From: an uncultured Eubacteriales bacterium
Lineage (GTDB): Bacteria > Bacillota > Clostridia > Lachnospirales > Lachnospiraceae
Assembly: GCA_900316715.1 (NCBI GenBank)
Contig: ONEC01000023.1
Coordinates: forward strand, 1-46,110
DNA length: 46,110 nt
Direction: 5' to 3'
Made by a program: the position numbers and the translations under genes
The notes under the pieces: model-generated
Seen by the model: only the letters and a program-made list of their open reading frames with translations
Told to the model about the DNA's origin: nothing
Database searches by the model: none
Shown: positions 33,499-41,840 of the stretch, piece by piece
Position numbering within the stretch: position 1 is the stretch's first letter
Layout: every line of letters begins with the position of its first letter

Positions 33499-33520
33499 GT
33501 TCTGTATGGGTTAGGTAATC

Positions 33521-33697
33521 ATGAACGAAGAAAAGATTAAAAGAATAAATGAGCTCTATCATAAGTCAAAAAGCGAAGGACTTACTGAAGTAGAGAAGGC
33601 TGAACAGCAGGCTCTGCGTAAGGAGTACGTAGCAGCGATAAGGGCAAATATAGATGCCCAGATGGCAAATGTTAGAAAATCGGAGAAGCGGACTTAA
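33521..33697 (+). CDS. DUF896 (YnzC-type) small protein
   Basis: 58 residues: KIKRINELYHKSKSEGLTE, then EVEKAEQQALRKEYVAAIRA with a short C-terminal tail. The basic helix-loop-helix pattern with RINEL, EGLT, E(K)AEQ and LRKEY is diagnostic for DUF896/UPF0291, small cytoplasmic proteins of unknown role, one of which (YneA-operon YnzC) is linked to the SOS operon in Bacillus. It lies 22 bases after the coiled-coil gene and its stop is inside the terminator stem. TTAGG is a weak binding site. Confidence 0.85.
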   Translation: MNEEKIKRINELYHKSKSEGLTEVEKAEQQALRKEYVAAIRANIDAQMANVRKSEKRT

Positions 33698-33710
33698 TAG
33701 TCCGCTTTTT
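33686..33710 (+). terminator. Intrinsic terminator at the end of the DUF896 gene
   Basis: AAGCGGACT (33686-33694) with AGTCCGCTT (33699-33707), loop TAAT containing the stop codon, then a T run. It separates the DUF896 gene from guaA. Confidence 0.88.
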
Positions 33711-33734
33711 CTATAAAAAGAGGAGGTTACAAAA

Positions 33735-34706
33735 ATGGCAGACGTAAGACCGGCAGACATGGAGCGTATAACGACTCCGGAACTGGCGAAGGCGTTCATA
33801 GATGAGCAGATTGCCGCTATGAAGGCGCAGATTGGGGACAAGAAGGTGCTTCTTGCACTTTCGGGAGGAGTTGACTCTTCAGTAGTCGCAGCTCTTCTTA
33901 TCAAGGCTGTAGGAAAGCAGCTGGTATGTGTACACGTTAATCACGGATTACTTCGAAAGGGTGAACCGGAGCAGGTTATCAAGGTATTCAGAGATGAGTG
34001 GGACGCTAATCTCATCTATGTGGATGCTACAGACAGATTCCTTGATAAGCTTGCAGGTGTTTCAGATCCTGAGCAGAAGAGAAAGATAATCGGTAAGGAA
34101 TTCATAGATGTATTTGCTGAAGAAGCAGCAAAGCAGGACGGTATCGAGTTCCTGGCACAGGGTACCATCTATCCTGATATCTTAGAGAGCGGCCCTGTAA
34201 AGTCACATCATAACGTTGGTGGACTTCCGGAAGACCTGAACTTTGAACTTGTTGAGCCTATAAAGCTCCTTTTCAAGGATGAGGTTCGTGTAGTTGGTAA
34301 GGAACTGGGACTTCCTGATAACATGGTATATCGTCAGCCGTTCCCGGGACCAGGACTTGGTGTAAGATGTCCGGGAGCTATAACACGTGAGCGTCTCGCT
34401 GCAGTCCGCGAGTCAGATGCTATCCTTCGTGAAGAGTTTGCAGCAGCAGGCCTTGAAGGAAAGGTATGGCAGTACTTCACAGTTGTTCCTGATTTCAAGT
34501 CCGTAAGAGACGAGAAGAGAAGCTTTGACTGGCCTGTTATCATCCGTGCAGTCAACACAAGAGATGCCATGACAGCCACAGTAGAGCGTATCCCATACGA
34601 CGTCCTGGATAGAATCGTAGTCCGCATCACCGGTGAAGTAGAAGGCGTAAACAGAGTCCTCTACGACCTCACACCTAAAGGCCCGGCTACTATAGAGTAC
34701 GAATAA
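33735..34706 (+). CDS. guaA: GMP synthase, ATP-pyrophosphatase domain only (no glutaminase domain)
   Basis: 323 residues. PP-loop [10 protein letters not shown] (40-49), [28 protein letters not shown] and the C-terminal dimerisation part ending [11 protein letters not shown] cover the synthetase half of GuaA, which amidates XMP to GMP. Standard bacterial GuaA (about 510-520) has an N-terminal class I glutamine amidotransferase; here the gene starts directly with the linker and PP-loop domain, with AGAGGAGG before the ATG and a terminator just upstream, so it was not cut by the window. A separate glutaminase or free ammonia must supply nitrogen. Confidence 0.92.
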   Translation: MADVRPADMERITTPELAKAFIDEQIAAMKAQIGDKKVLLALSGGVDSSVVAALLIKAVGKQLVCVHVNHGLLRKGEPEQVIKVFRDEWDANLIYVDATDRFLDKLAGVSDPEQKRKIIGKEFIDVFAEEAAKQDGIEFLAQGTIYPDILESGPVKSHHNVGGLPEDLNFELVEPIKLLFKDEVRVVGKELGLPDNMVYRQPFPGPGLGVRCPGAITRERLAAVRESDAILREEFAAAGLEGKVWQYFTVVPDFKSVRDEKRSFDWPVIIRAVNTRDAMTATVERIPYDVLDRIVVRITGEVEGVNRVLYDLTPKGPATIEYE

Positions 34707-34729
34707 TAAGAAAAGCAGGAGGGATGAGT

Positions 34730-35706
34730 ATGGGGAAGAATGTAGTGGCATTGGGTGAGTTGCTTATAGATTTTACAGAGATTTTACAGATAACGGAATA
34801 AGCCCCCAGGGCAATCCGGTAATGGAAGCAAATCCGGGTGGTGCACCGTGTAACGTACTTGCTATGCTTACAAAGCTTGGATATCAGACAGCCTTTATTG
34901 GAAAGGTCGGAGATGATATGTTCGGAAAGCAGCTGGCAGACGCGCTATGTGAAGTCGGAATCGGAACAGATGGTCTGGTATATGATAAAAAGATTCATAC
35001 AACACTTGCGTTTGTCCATACATTTCCTGATGGAGACAGAGATTTTTCGTTTTACAGAAATCCGGGTGCGGATATGATGCTTTCGGAAGATGAAATTGAT
35101 GAAGAGCTTATAAGAAATGCGGAAATATTTCATTTTGGCTCCCTTTCCATGACAGCTGAGCCTGTAAAGAATGCAACGATCAAGGCACTCAAAACGGCTA
35201 AAGAGGCGGGAGTTACCATATCCTTTGATCCTAATTTAAGAGAGCCGCTCTGGGATTCACTGGATGATGCAAAAAGAGAGATATCCTTCGGTATGAGCCG
35301 GTGCGATATCCTGAAGATATCGGATAACGAGATTACATGGTTTACAGGTAAAGTAGATTTTGATGAGGGAGTTGCAGCCCTTTGGGAGATGTATCCGGAC
35401 ATAAAGATGATACTTGTATCCATGGGTCGTGACGGAAGCCGATGCTATCAAAAGGGACGAAGTGTTACGGTTAAACCGTTTCTTCAGGAAAAAACGATAG
35501 AAACCACCGGAGCGGGAGATACTTTCTGTGCCGGAGTTCTTCATTATGTATTAAAACAAGGTCTCAGAGATTATTCCGAAGATGAGATGAAAGATATGCT
35601 TACATTTGCAAATGCTGCGGCATCGATCATCACTACAAGAAAGGGCGCACTTAGAGTTATGCCTTCTAAAGAAGAAGTGGAAGCTTTGATTTCTGAGCGG
35701 AAATAA
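34730..35706 (+). pseudogene. scrK: Fructokinase gene (PfkB family) frameshifted by an 11-bp tandem duplication
   Basis: From the ATG at 34730 (GGAGGG 34718-34723) the frame reads MGKNVVALGELLIDFTE and then stops at 34799. GATTTTACAGA occurs twice in tandem (34769-34779, 34780-34790); removing one copy gives LIDFTDNGISPQGNPVMEANPGG, the normal fructokinase N terminus, continuous with the downstream frame that runs to 35706. That part is otherwise complete: PGGAPCNVL, DGDRDFSFYR, SFDPNLREPLW and the catalytic GAGDTFCAGV. Translation from the ATG at 34822 would lack the first strand and the sugar-binding Asp. It is either a recent null allele or phase-variable by slippage. Its product would phosphorylate fructose released from sucrose in this locus. 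Confidence 0.85.
34769..34790 (+). repeat. Perfect 11-bp tandem repeat inside fructokinase
   Basis: Two adjoining copies of GATTTTACAGA. A change of one copy toggles the reading frame of the fructokinase gene. Confidence 0.95.
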
Positions 35707-35714
35707 TATAAAAG

Positions 35715-35748
35715 AAAAAAGTGCTTGCTTATGGCAGGCACTTTTTTT
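35715..35748 (+). terminator. Intrinsic terminator after fructokinase
   Basis: AAAAAAGTGCTTGC (35715-35728) pairs with GCAGGCACTTTTTTT (from 35734) with one G-U pair and a 5-base loop. Symmetrical A and T runs could let it act in both directions. Confidence 0.88.
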
Positions 35749-35753
35749 ATAAT
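35725..35753 (+). promoter_or_regulatory. Promoter of the amylosucrase operon embedded in the terminator
   Basis: TTGCTT (35725-35730), 17-bp spacer, TATAAT (35748-35753). The -35 box is inside the terminator stem and the -10 box begins in its T run. The operator at 35758-35773 follows directly, over the expected start site. Confidence 0.65.
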
Positions 35754-35757
35754 CAGA

Positions 35758-35773
35758 TTGTAAACGATTACAA
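35758..35773. promoter_or_regulatory. LacI-type operator 1
   Basis: TTGTAAACGATTACAA, a near-palindrome with the central CG typical of LacI/GalR family sites. The same 16 bases recur at 39498-39513. The regulator is most likely the LacI protein at 37678, which is encoded in the transcript this site would control (autoregulation). Confidence 0.8.
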
Positions 35774-35806
35774 AAGATTTTCAAATAGAATAAAAGGTAC
35801 GTGACC

Positions 35807-37660
35807 ATGATTGATGGAAAGAAATGGAATAACGTTTTTAAATCAAGAATTGATGTATATTATGATGAGCTTAAGTGGTTATATGCAGAGCTGTACGATA
35901 ATGACATGCAGGCGTTTGATTACTTTGTTGATATGCTTTATTCCTTTTATAAAAAAAGAAATAAGCAGTTAAAAGAGATGGATGAAGCGCGAAGTGTTGT
36001 TCATGACTGGTTTGCGGGAAATGATATGCTCGGTATGCTTATGTATACGGATTGCTTTGCCGGCAGCCTTAAGGGTGTTAAGTCACACCTGGATTATATC
36101 GAAGATTGTGGAGTGAATTATATACATCTTATGCCGCTGCTTGAAAGTCCAAAAGGCAAAAGCGATGGTGGATATGCAGTTTCGGATTTCCGTAAGGTTG
36201 AACCTTCGCTTGGTAATATGAGAGACCTTTCAAATCTGGCGAAGGCATGTCATGAGAGGGGCATCAGTGTCTGCCTTGATTTTGTCATGAATCATACAAG
36301 TGAAGATCATGAATGGGCAAAACGTGCAAGAGCGGGAGAAAAGGAGTATCAGGACAGATATTTCTTCTATGATAACTGGGATATACCGAATGAGTATGAA
36401 AAAACCGTTCCGCAGGTGTTCCCTACAACAGCTCCGGGTAATTTTACCTGGTGTGAAGAAGCCGGGAAGGTTGTTATGACTTCCTTCTATCCTTATCAGT
36501 GGGATCTTAATTATCGAAATCCTGTTGTGTTTAATGATATGACTGCAAATATGCTGTATCTATGCAATCAGGGGATAGATATAATAAGACTTGATGCGGT
36601 GCCTTATATCTGGAAGACGCTCGGAACAAACTGTCGAAATCTTCCGGAGGTGCATAATCTTGTAAGGATAATGAGAATTGCCTGTGAGATTGTTTGTCCG
36701 GGAACACTTCTTCTGGGAGAGGTTGTTATGGAACCGTCTAAGGTTGTACCTTATTTCGGTTCTGTCAGTAAGCCGGAATGTCATACACTTTACAATGTAA
36801 CGACTATGGCTAGCACATGGCACACGGTTGCCACAAAGGATGTAAGACTTCTTAAACATCAGCTTGGGCAGGTGTTTGCGCTTCCTAAGCAGTATGTATT
36901 TCTTAATTATCTGAGATGTCATGATGATATTGGCTGGGGCCTGGATTATGACTATCTGCAGCAGTTTGGAATAGAAGAGGTACCTCATAAGAAGTATCTG
37001 AATGATTATCTTAAGGGTGTCTGGCCGGGAAGTGACAGCAGAGGTGAACTCTATAATGATGATCCTAAACTCGGAGATGCAAGACTTTGCGGAACAACTG
37101 CATCTTTATCAGGCATAGAAGCGGCTGAATATGAAAAAGACAAGAACAAACTATCAAAATATATTGGTCTTGATCTGATGCTTCATGCATTTCTCCTTAC
37201 TCAGAGCGGTATACCGGTACTCTATAGTGGTGATGAGATAGGACAGCTGAATGATTATTCTTATCATAATGATCCTCATAAGAAGGATGACAGCAGATAT
37301 CTTCATAGAGGTAGTCTTGACTGGGCGAGTGTTGCAAGACGTCATGAAGAGGGGACTCGTGAAAAATGTATATTTGACGGTATAAGAAAGCTGACAAAGC
37401 TGAGAAACTCACATCGGGTTTTTGAAAGTGCGGCAGATACATGGATAATTGAAACGTGGAATGATCATGTTCTAGGTATTGGAAGGTATTATAAGGGGGA
37501 GAAGCTTATAGCGCTGTTCAATTTTAATGATTATGCTGAGACAGCGTGGATAGATGATGAAGAGGATTATATCGATATGATGACAGGCGAACTCAGACCG
37601 GCCAAAGCTGTGGGAATTCCGGCATATGGGTTCGTATGGCTTATCAAGAATTTTAAATGA
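35807..37660 (+). CDS. GH13 amylosucrase-like enzyme
   Basis: 617 residues from the ATG at 35807 (AAAGG at 35793-35797; a GTG at 35801 is an alternative). GH13 regions: I DFVMNHTS (158-165), II IDIIRLDAV (nucleophile Asp263), III LLGEVVM (acid/base Glu305), IV LRCHDDIGW (Asp373). The helical N-terminal domain before the barrel, the SDGGYAVSDFRKV segment and CHDDIGW are characteristic of the GH13_4 amylosucrase group, which uses sucrose to build alpha-1,4-glucan and releases fructose; sucrose hydrolysis is possible as well. No signal peptide. First gene of the amylosucrase-lacI-HAD operon. Confidence 0.85.
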   Translation: MIDGKKWNNVFKSRIDVYYDELKWLYAELYDNDMQAFDYFVDMLYSFYKKRNKQLKEMDEARSVVHDWFAGNDMLGMLMYTDCFAGSLKGVKSHLDYIEDCGVNYIHLMPLLESPKGKSDGGYAVSDFRKVEPSLGNMRDLSNLAKACHERGISVCLDFVMNHTSEDHEWAKRARAGEKEYQDRYFFYDNWDIPNEYEKTVPQVFPTTAPGNFTWCEEAGKVVMTSFYPYQWDLNYRNPVVFNDMTANMLYLCNQGIDIIRLDAVPYIWKTLGTNCRNLPEVHNLVRIMRIACEIVCPGTLLLGEVVMEPSKVVPYFGSVSKPECHTLYNVTTMASTWHTVATKDVRLLKHQLGQVFALPKQYVFLNYLRCHDDIGWGLDYDYLQQFGIEEVPHKKYLNDYLKGVWPGSDSRGELYNDDPKLGDARLCGTTASLSGIEAAEYEKDKNKLSKYIGLDLMLHAFLLTQSGIPVLYSGDEIGQLNDYSYHNDPHKKDDSRYLHRGSLDWASVARRHEEGTREKCIFDGIRKLTKLRNSHRVFESAADTWIIETWNDHVLGIGRYYKGEKLIALFNFNDYAETAWIDDEEDYIDMMTGELRPAKAVGIPAYGFVWLIKNFK

Positions 37661-37677
37661 TAAGAGGTAATTGAAAT

Positions 37678-38661
37678 ATGACTATTAAAGAAATTGCAGA
37701 GCTGGCAGGTGTTTCAACAGCTGCAGTAAGTAGATACTTTAATGGTGGATCTTTGAGTAATGAAAAAAGGGAACAGATAAGACGGGTGGTTGAAGAGTAT
37801 TCTTATATTCCAAATGCACTTGCTCAGACTATGAGAACAGGAAGAAGCGGGCAGATAGGAGTAATAGTTCCGTATATTCATTCATATTCTATGTCTAAGA
37901 TAATGAGCGGAGTGGCTGAGGGTTTAAAGGAGAATAATTACAGCTTTATACTCGGATGTACTGACGGACAGAAGGAAAGGGAAGTTCAGTATATCGAAAC
38001 TATGCAGAAAAACGGCATGGATGGAATCATTCTTATGGGAACAGCTATGACCCCATACTTGAGAGATGCAATTGATAATTCCGTTATACCGGTAGTAGTA
38101 ACAGGTCAGAGCTTCAGCGGAATATCTTCTGTATATCATGATGATGTTCATTCCATGAAGGAAATAACAATGCTTATGCTTCGGAAAAGGGATAAGGTAT
38201 GCTATATCGGTGTAGATGAAGAGGATGCGGCAGTGGGCCAGGCCAGATTGAGAGGCGCAGAAAAAGCCTTCAATGAAGCGGGAATAGGCGAAGACAAGCT
38301 GATATCTGTAGTATCAGACTATACGGTTGACGGAGGATATGAAACAACTCTTAAGCTTTTAGAAGAGTATCCTGACTTGAACGGTATAGTATGCGCAACA
38401 GACAGAATAGCTCATGGCGCGATGAAGGCGCTGAAGGAGAGCGGTCGTAAGGTTCCGGAGGATGTAAGTGTAACGGGTGTAGGTAATCACTGGGCGGATA
38501 CAATATCAGATCCTCAGCTTACAACAGTAAAGTTCTATTATGAGGAATGTGGTAAAGTTGCGGTAAATCTGCTTATGAAGATGATAAAAGCTGAGAATAT
38601 CAAGGCTCTGATCAGTGATATTAAGCTTGGTTATGAGATTATCGAGAGGGGGTCGATATAA
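37678..38661 (+). CDS. scrR: LacI-family regulator of sucrose genes
   Basis: 327 residues. N-terminal helix-turn-helix TIKEIAELAGVSTAAVSRYF (2-21) with the hinge SYIPNALAQTMRTGRSGQIG, then a periplasmic-binding-like sensor domain with QMYIETM-type and CATDRIAHGAMKAL segments. AAGAGGT precedes the ATG, 17 bases after amylosucrase. Identical 16-bp operators at 35758 and 39498 sit at the promoters of the two sucrose operons, so it most likely represses both. Inducer (sucrose, sucrose-6-phosphate or fructose) unknown. Confidence 0.88.
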   Translation: MTIKEIAELAGVSTAAVSRYFNGGSLSNEKREQIRRVVEEYSYIPNALAQTMRTGRSGQIGVIVPYIHSYSMSKIMSGVAEGLKENNYSFILGCTDGQKEREVQYIETMQKNGMDGIILMGTAMTPYLRDAIDNSVIPVVVTGQSFSGISSVYHDDVHSMKEITMLMLRKRDKVCYIGVDEEDAAVGQARLRGAEKAFNEAGIGEDKLISVVSDYTVDGGYETTLKLLEEYPDLNGIVCATDRIAHGAMKALKESGRKVPEDVSVTGVGNHWADTISDPQLTTVKFYYEECGKVAVNLLMKMIKAENIKALISDIKLGYEIIERGSI

Positions 38662-38663
38662 GT

Positions 38664-39482
38664 TTGAAATTAATATTTGTTGATATTGACGGTACATTGA
38701 CAATGCCGGGTGAAAATGTTCCTCCTGATTCGACACTTGCTGCTATCAGAAAAACTCAGGAACTGGGAAACAAGGTGTTTTTATGTACCGGGCGAAATCC
38801 GGATATGCTGAAACCACTGCTTAAATATAACTTCGATGGGGTAGTTGGAAGCGGTGGTGCTTATGTTTCAGTCGGTGATGAAGTAATAATAGATGCACCT
38901 ATGCCGGATGAGGACAGAGATAAGGCACTTGATATACTTCATAAGAATGGTGTTTTCTGTACAATAGAGGCAAAGAACGGTTCCTGGTGTGACGAGGGAA
39001 TAGGAGAGTTTATGGCTGAACAGTCCGGAGGCAACAGTGAGCTGATGCGTTGGAGAAAAGCCATTGAAGAGAGCTTGGGTATATGCTCCATGAGGGAGTA
39101 TGACGGTTCGCCGATATATAAGATAGTTATTATGTGTCGGGAAAAAGATCAGCTTGAAGAGGTGAAGATGCTTCTGGGTGACAGATATAATTTTATCGTA
39201 CAGGAGATGCAGGGCGGAAACCTTATAAATGGCGAGATAATAAGTAAAGAATATGATAAAGGAAAAGGTGTTTTGGCTGTTGCGGGACACCTTGGAGTTG
39301 GTATTGATGATACTTACGGTTTCGGGGACAGTATGAATGACCGTGAGATGATAGAGACAGTTGGGACAAGCGTCTGCATGGAAAATGGGGCTGAAGCACT
39401 TAAGAAAATCTCAGACATGATATGCCCTTCGGTTTCCGAAGACGGACTGGCAAAAGCGTTTGCCCAATTAAGTCTGATATAG
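38664..39482 (+). CDS. Cof-type HAD phosphatase
   Basis: 272 residues starting at TTG (38664), about 10 bases after GAGAGGGGG. HAD subclass IIB: motif I FVDIDGTLT (Asp 6 and 8), motif II CTGRNP, Lys region then motif IV YGFGDSMNDREMI. Such Cof/YidA-like enzymes dephosphorylate sugar phosphates or flavin/PLP precursors. It is coupled to lacI (2-base gap) and may limit sugar-phosphate build-up during PTS uptake; that is inference. The stop is one base from the next promoter's -10 box. Confidence 0.9.
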   Translation: MKLIFVDIDGTLTMPGENVPPDSTLAAIRKTQELGNKVFLCTGRNPDMLKPLLKYNFDGVVGSGGAYVSVGDEVIIDAPMPDEDRDKALDILHKNGVFCTIEAKNGSWCDEGIGEFMAEQSGGNSELMRWRKAIEESLGICSMREYDGSPIYKIVIMCREKDQLEEVKMLLGDRYNFIVQEMQGGNLINGEIISKEYDKGKGVLAVAGHLGVGIDDTYGFGDSMNDREMIETVGTSVCMENGAEALKKISDMICPSVSEDGLAKAFAQLSLI

Positions 39483-39488
39483 TATAAT
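39460..39488 (+). promoter_or_regulatory. Promoter of the PTS-GH32 sucrose operon
   Basis: TTGCCC (39460-39465), 17-bp spacer, TATAAT (39483-39488). The -35 box lies within the last codons of the HAD gene. The LacI-type operator starts 9 bases after the -10 box. Confidence 0.7.
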
Positions 39489-39497
39489 GTATCGTGG

Positions 39498-39513
39498 TTG
39501 TAAACGATTACAA
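39498..39513. promoter_or_regulatory. LacI-type operator 2
   Basis: TTGTAAACGATTACAA, identical over 16 bases to operator 1 at 35758, placed over the expected transcription start of the PTS operon. The ribosome binding site AAAAGGAGGGG follows at 39523-39533. Confidence 0.82.
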
Positions 39514-39539
39514 AAACATTACAAAAGGAGGGGCGTAGT

Positions 39540-41477
39540 ATGGCATTGGACTACAGGCGCTGTGCTGAGGAAATTGTTGCCAATATTGGCGGCAGAGATA
39601 ACGTAGCTCAGGCAGCACATTGTGCAACCAGGCTCAGGCTTGTTATCAAGGATAACGGAAAGATAAAGACATCGGAGCTTGAAAATGTTGATGGTGTTAA
39701 GGGCATGTTCGAAAATAACGGACAGCTTCAGCTCATCATCGGAACCGGTACTGTAAATAAGGTATATGATGAATTCCTTGCGGTTACAGGCATGACAGCG
39801 GCAACGAAGGATGATGTTAAGGCCGCCGCTGCAGCTCAGCAGCCTGCATGGAAGAGGGCTCTTAAATCAGTTGGCGACGTTTTTGTACCAATACTTCCGG
39901 CCATCGTAGCATCAGGTCTTATGATGGGTGTGGTAGAAGCACTTGGTAAGGCGATTCCTTCCTTTGCTTCAACAGATTGGTATGCATTCTTAGATATGGT
40001 TGCCAATACAGCCTTTGCATTTCTTCCTGTAATAGTAGCGGTAAGTGCTGCAAGAGTATTCGGCGCAAACATTTTCCTTGCTGCTGTTATCGGACTTATG
40101 ATGGTTCATACAGGACTTCTTAATGGATGGAATGTAGGTAGTGCAGAGGCTATCAATTCATTCTTCGGAATTGAATCGGGTGTTATCCCGACATGGAATC
40201 TTTTCGGTAATCTTAAGATAGGAAATTATGTTGTAGGTTCTATAGCAAGACATGGATATCAAGGTCACGTTATTCCTGTCATGATAGCTATATGGTTTAT
40301 GAGCAAGATTGAAAAGTGGCTGCATAAGCATGTTCCTGAGATGATCGATCTCTTTGTGGTTCCTATTACAACAGTTTTCCTTACAGCTCTTATAACATTT
40401 ATGGTTGTAGGACCTATCTTTGCAACCCTTGAAAATTACGTTCTTAAGGGAGCAGAGTGGCTCGTTCAGTTCCCACCGGGAGCCATGATAATGGGTGCTC
40501 TTTATCCCGCAACAGTTGTTATGGGTCTCCACCATATGTACAACGTTATTGAAGCAGGCATGCTTTCATCCGTTGGTCTTAATACATGGATGCCTATCGC
40601 ATCTGCCGCTAACTTTGCACAGTTTGGTGCCTGCCTTGCGGTTGGTATCAAATGTAAGCAGGGAAAGCTTAAGACTGTTGCGATTCCGTCTTCTATGTCT
40701 GCAGCTCTTGGTATTACAGAGCCGGCTATCTTCGGTGTTAACTTCAGATTCATGAAGCCTTTTATCTGTGGTATGATCGGCGGAGCCTGTGGAGCGATAT
40801 TCGGCGCATTAACAAAGATCGGTGCAACAGCATACGGTGTTACGGGAATTCCGGGATATCTTACAATAAATAATTACGGACTTTATACATTACTTCTTCT
40901 TATTTCAGGCGGCATTGCATTTGCACTTACAATGTTTATCTGGAAGGAAGAGGCTCCTGAAGGTGGTATAGCTGAGAAGGCTGCAGCAACAGTTGATACT
41001 CCTAAAACAGAAGTGCCAAAGTCTGATGGAGCAGAGGTTACAAAGAAGGCTGTTATAACAAGCAGTGCAGGTGAAATAGCACTTCCTACACCGGGTAAAG
41101 TTATTCCATACACTGAGATACCGGATCCGACATTTGCTTCCGGAGTTATGGGACAGGGCGTTGGTGTTGAACCTGATGAGGGGGTTGTATATGCACCTAT
41201 GGATGGAGAGATATCTTCTGTGGCTGACAGCAAACATGCTATCGGAATATACGGAGATAATGATGAGGAACTTCTTATACATGTCGGCGTTGATACAGTT
41301 GAGATGAAGGGGGACGGATTCACACCATTTGTTGCCGAGGGCGATAAGGTTAAGAAGGGACAGAAGATTCTGGAGTTTGATATTCAGAAGATAAAGGATG
41401 CAGGATATCCGGCTACAGTAGTCATGCTGCTTACAAACAGTGATGATTATGAAGATGTTAAGTTTGGGGATATTTAA
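39540..41477 (+). CDS. scrA: Sucrose-type PTS transporter, EIIBCA
   Basis: 645 residues. EIIB (1-90) with phospho-Cys28 (HCATRLRL); EIIC membrane domain (about 105-465) with GYQGHVIPVMIAIWF and the GITEPAIFGVN segment; Ala/Pro/Lys-rich linker (about 470-510); EIIA of the glucose (Crr) type with HVGVDTVEMKGDGF (phospho-His581) and the supporting KHAIGI histidine. It transports sucrose or a related glucoside with phosphorylation; GH32 in the same operon supports sucrose giving sucrose-6-phosphate. Unusually all three EII domains are fused. Confidence 0.93.
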   Translation: MALDYRRCAEEIVANIGGRDNVAQAAHCATRLRLVIKDNGKIKTSELENVDGVKGMFENNGQLQLIIGTGTVNKVYDEFLAVTGMTAATKDDVKAAAAAQQPAWKRALKSVGDVFVPILPAIVASGLMMGVVEALGKAIPSFASTDWYAFLDMVANTAFAFLPVIVAVSAARVFGANIFLAAVIGLMMVHTGLLNGWNVGSAEAINSFFGIESGVIPTWNLFGNLKIGNYVVGSIARHGYQGHVIPVMIAIWFMSKIEKWLHKHVPEMIDLFVVPITTVFLTALITFMVVGPIFATLENYVLKGAEWLVQFPPGAMIMGALYPATVVMGLHHMYNVIEAGMLSSVGLNTWMPIASAANFAQFGACLAVGIKCKQGKLKTVAIPSSMSAALGITEPAIFGVNFRFMKPFICGMIGGACGAIFGALTKIGATAYGVTGIPGYLTINNYGLYTLLLLISGGIAFALTMFIWKEEAPEGGIAEKAAATVDTPKTEVPKSDGAEVTKKAVITSSAGEIALPTPGKVIPYTEIPDPTFASGVMGQGVGVEPDEGVVYAPMDGEISSVADSKHAIGIYGDNDEELLIHVGVDTVEMKGDGFTPFVAEGDKVKKGQKILEFDIQKIKDAGYPATVVMLLTNSDDYEDVKFGDI

Positions 41478-41507
41478 TTGAAAATAATATAAAGGAGAAG
41501 GAAAGGT

Positions 41508-41765
41508 ATGAAAGAATTTAAGTATGTAATCACTGATGAAGTTGGTATCCACGCTCGTCCTGCAGGACTTCTTGTTCAGGAGGCTAAGAAGTTTACAAGT
41601 ACCATCATGTTCATAAAGGGTGAGAAGAGTGCGAAGGCAACATCTCTTATGAAGCTTATGGGTATGGGAATTGTAAAGGGCGATGAAGTTACAATTCAGG
41701 TTGATGGTGAAGATGAGGACGCAGCAGCAGCCGCTATCGAAGCTTTCATGAAGGCTAACTTCTAA
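41508..41765 (+). CDS. ptsH: Phosphocarrier protein HPr
   Basis: 85 residues. Phospho-His15 in GIHARPAG and regulatory Ser46 in KATSLMKLMGMGI are both in place, so it can take part in transport and, with HPr kinase, in CcpA-type catabolite control. GGAGAAGGAAAGG precedes the ATG. It lies between its client EIIBCA and EI. Confidence 0.96.
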   Translation: MKEFKYVITDEVGIHARPAGLLVQEAKKFTSTIMFIKGEKSAKATSLMKLMGMGIVKGDEVTIQVDGEDEDAAAAAIEAFMKANF

Positions 41766-41778
41766 AGAAGTGAGTGTG

Positions 41779-41820
41779 TATGCCGGGGTGTTCTCAGTAA
41801 GGGATACTCCGGCATATTTT
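41779..41820 (+). promoter_or_regulatory. Hairpin between HPr and EI genes (processing site or weak terminator)
   Basis: TATGCCGGGGT (41779-41789) pairs with ACTCCGGCATA (41806-41816) over 11 positions with one G-U pair, followed by only TTTT. Being inside the operon it probably lowers or stabilises expression so that HPr is made in excess of EI. Confidence 0.6.
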
Positions 41821-41840
41821 ATAACGGAGGTATTCGGGGT

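Noticed and set aside
34822-35706. A normal, complete fructokinase starting at ATG 34822
   Set aside because: That start has no ribosome binding site and would drop the first strand and sugar-binding Asp, which are present upstream in another frame and restored by removing one 11-bp copy.
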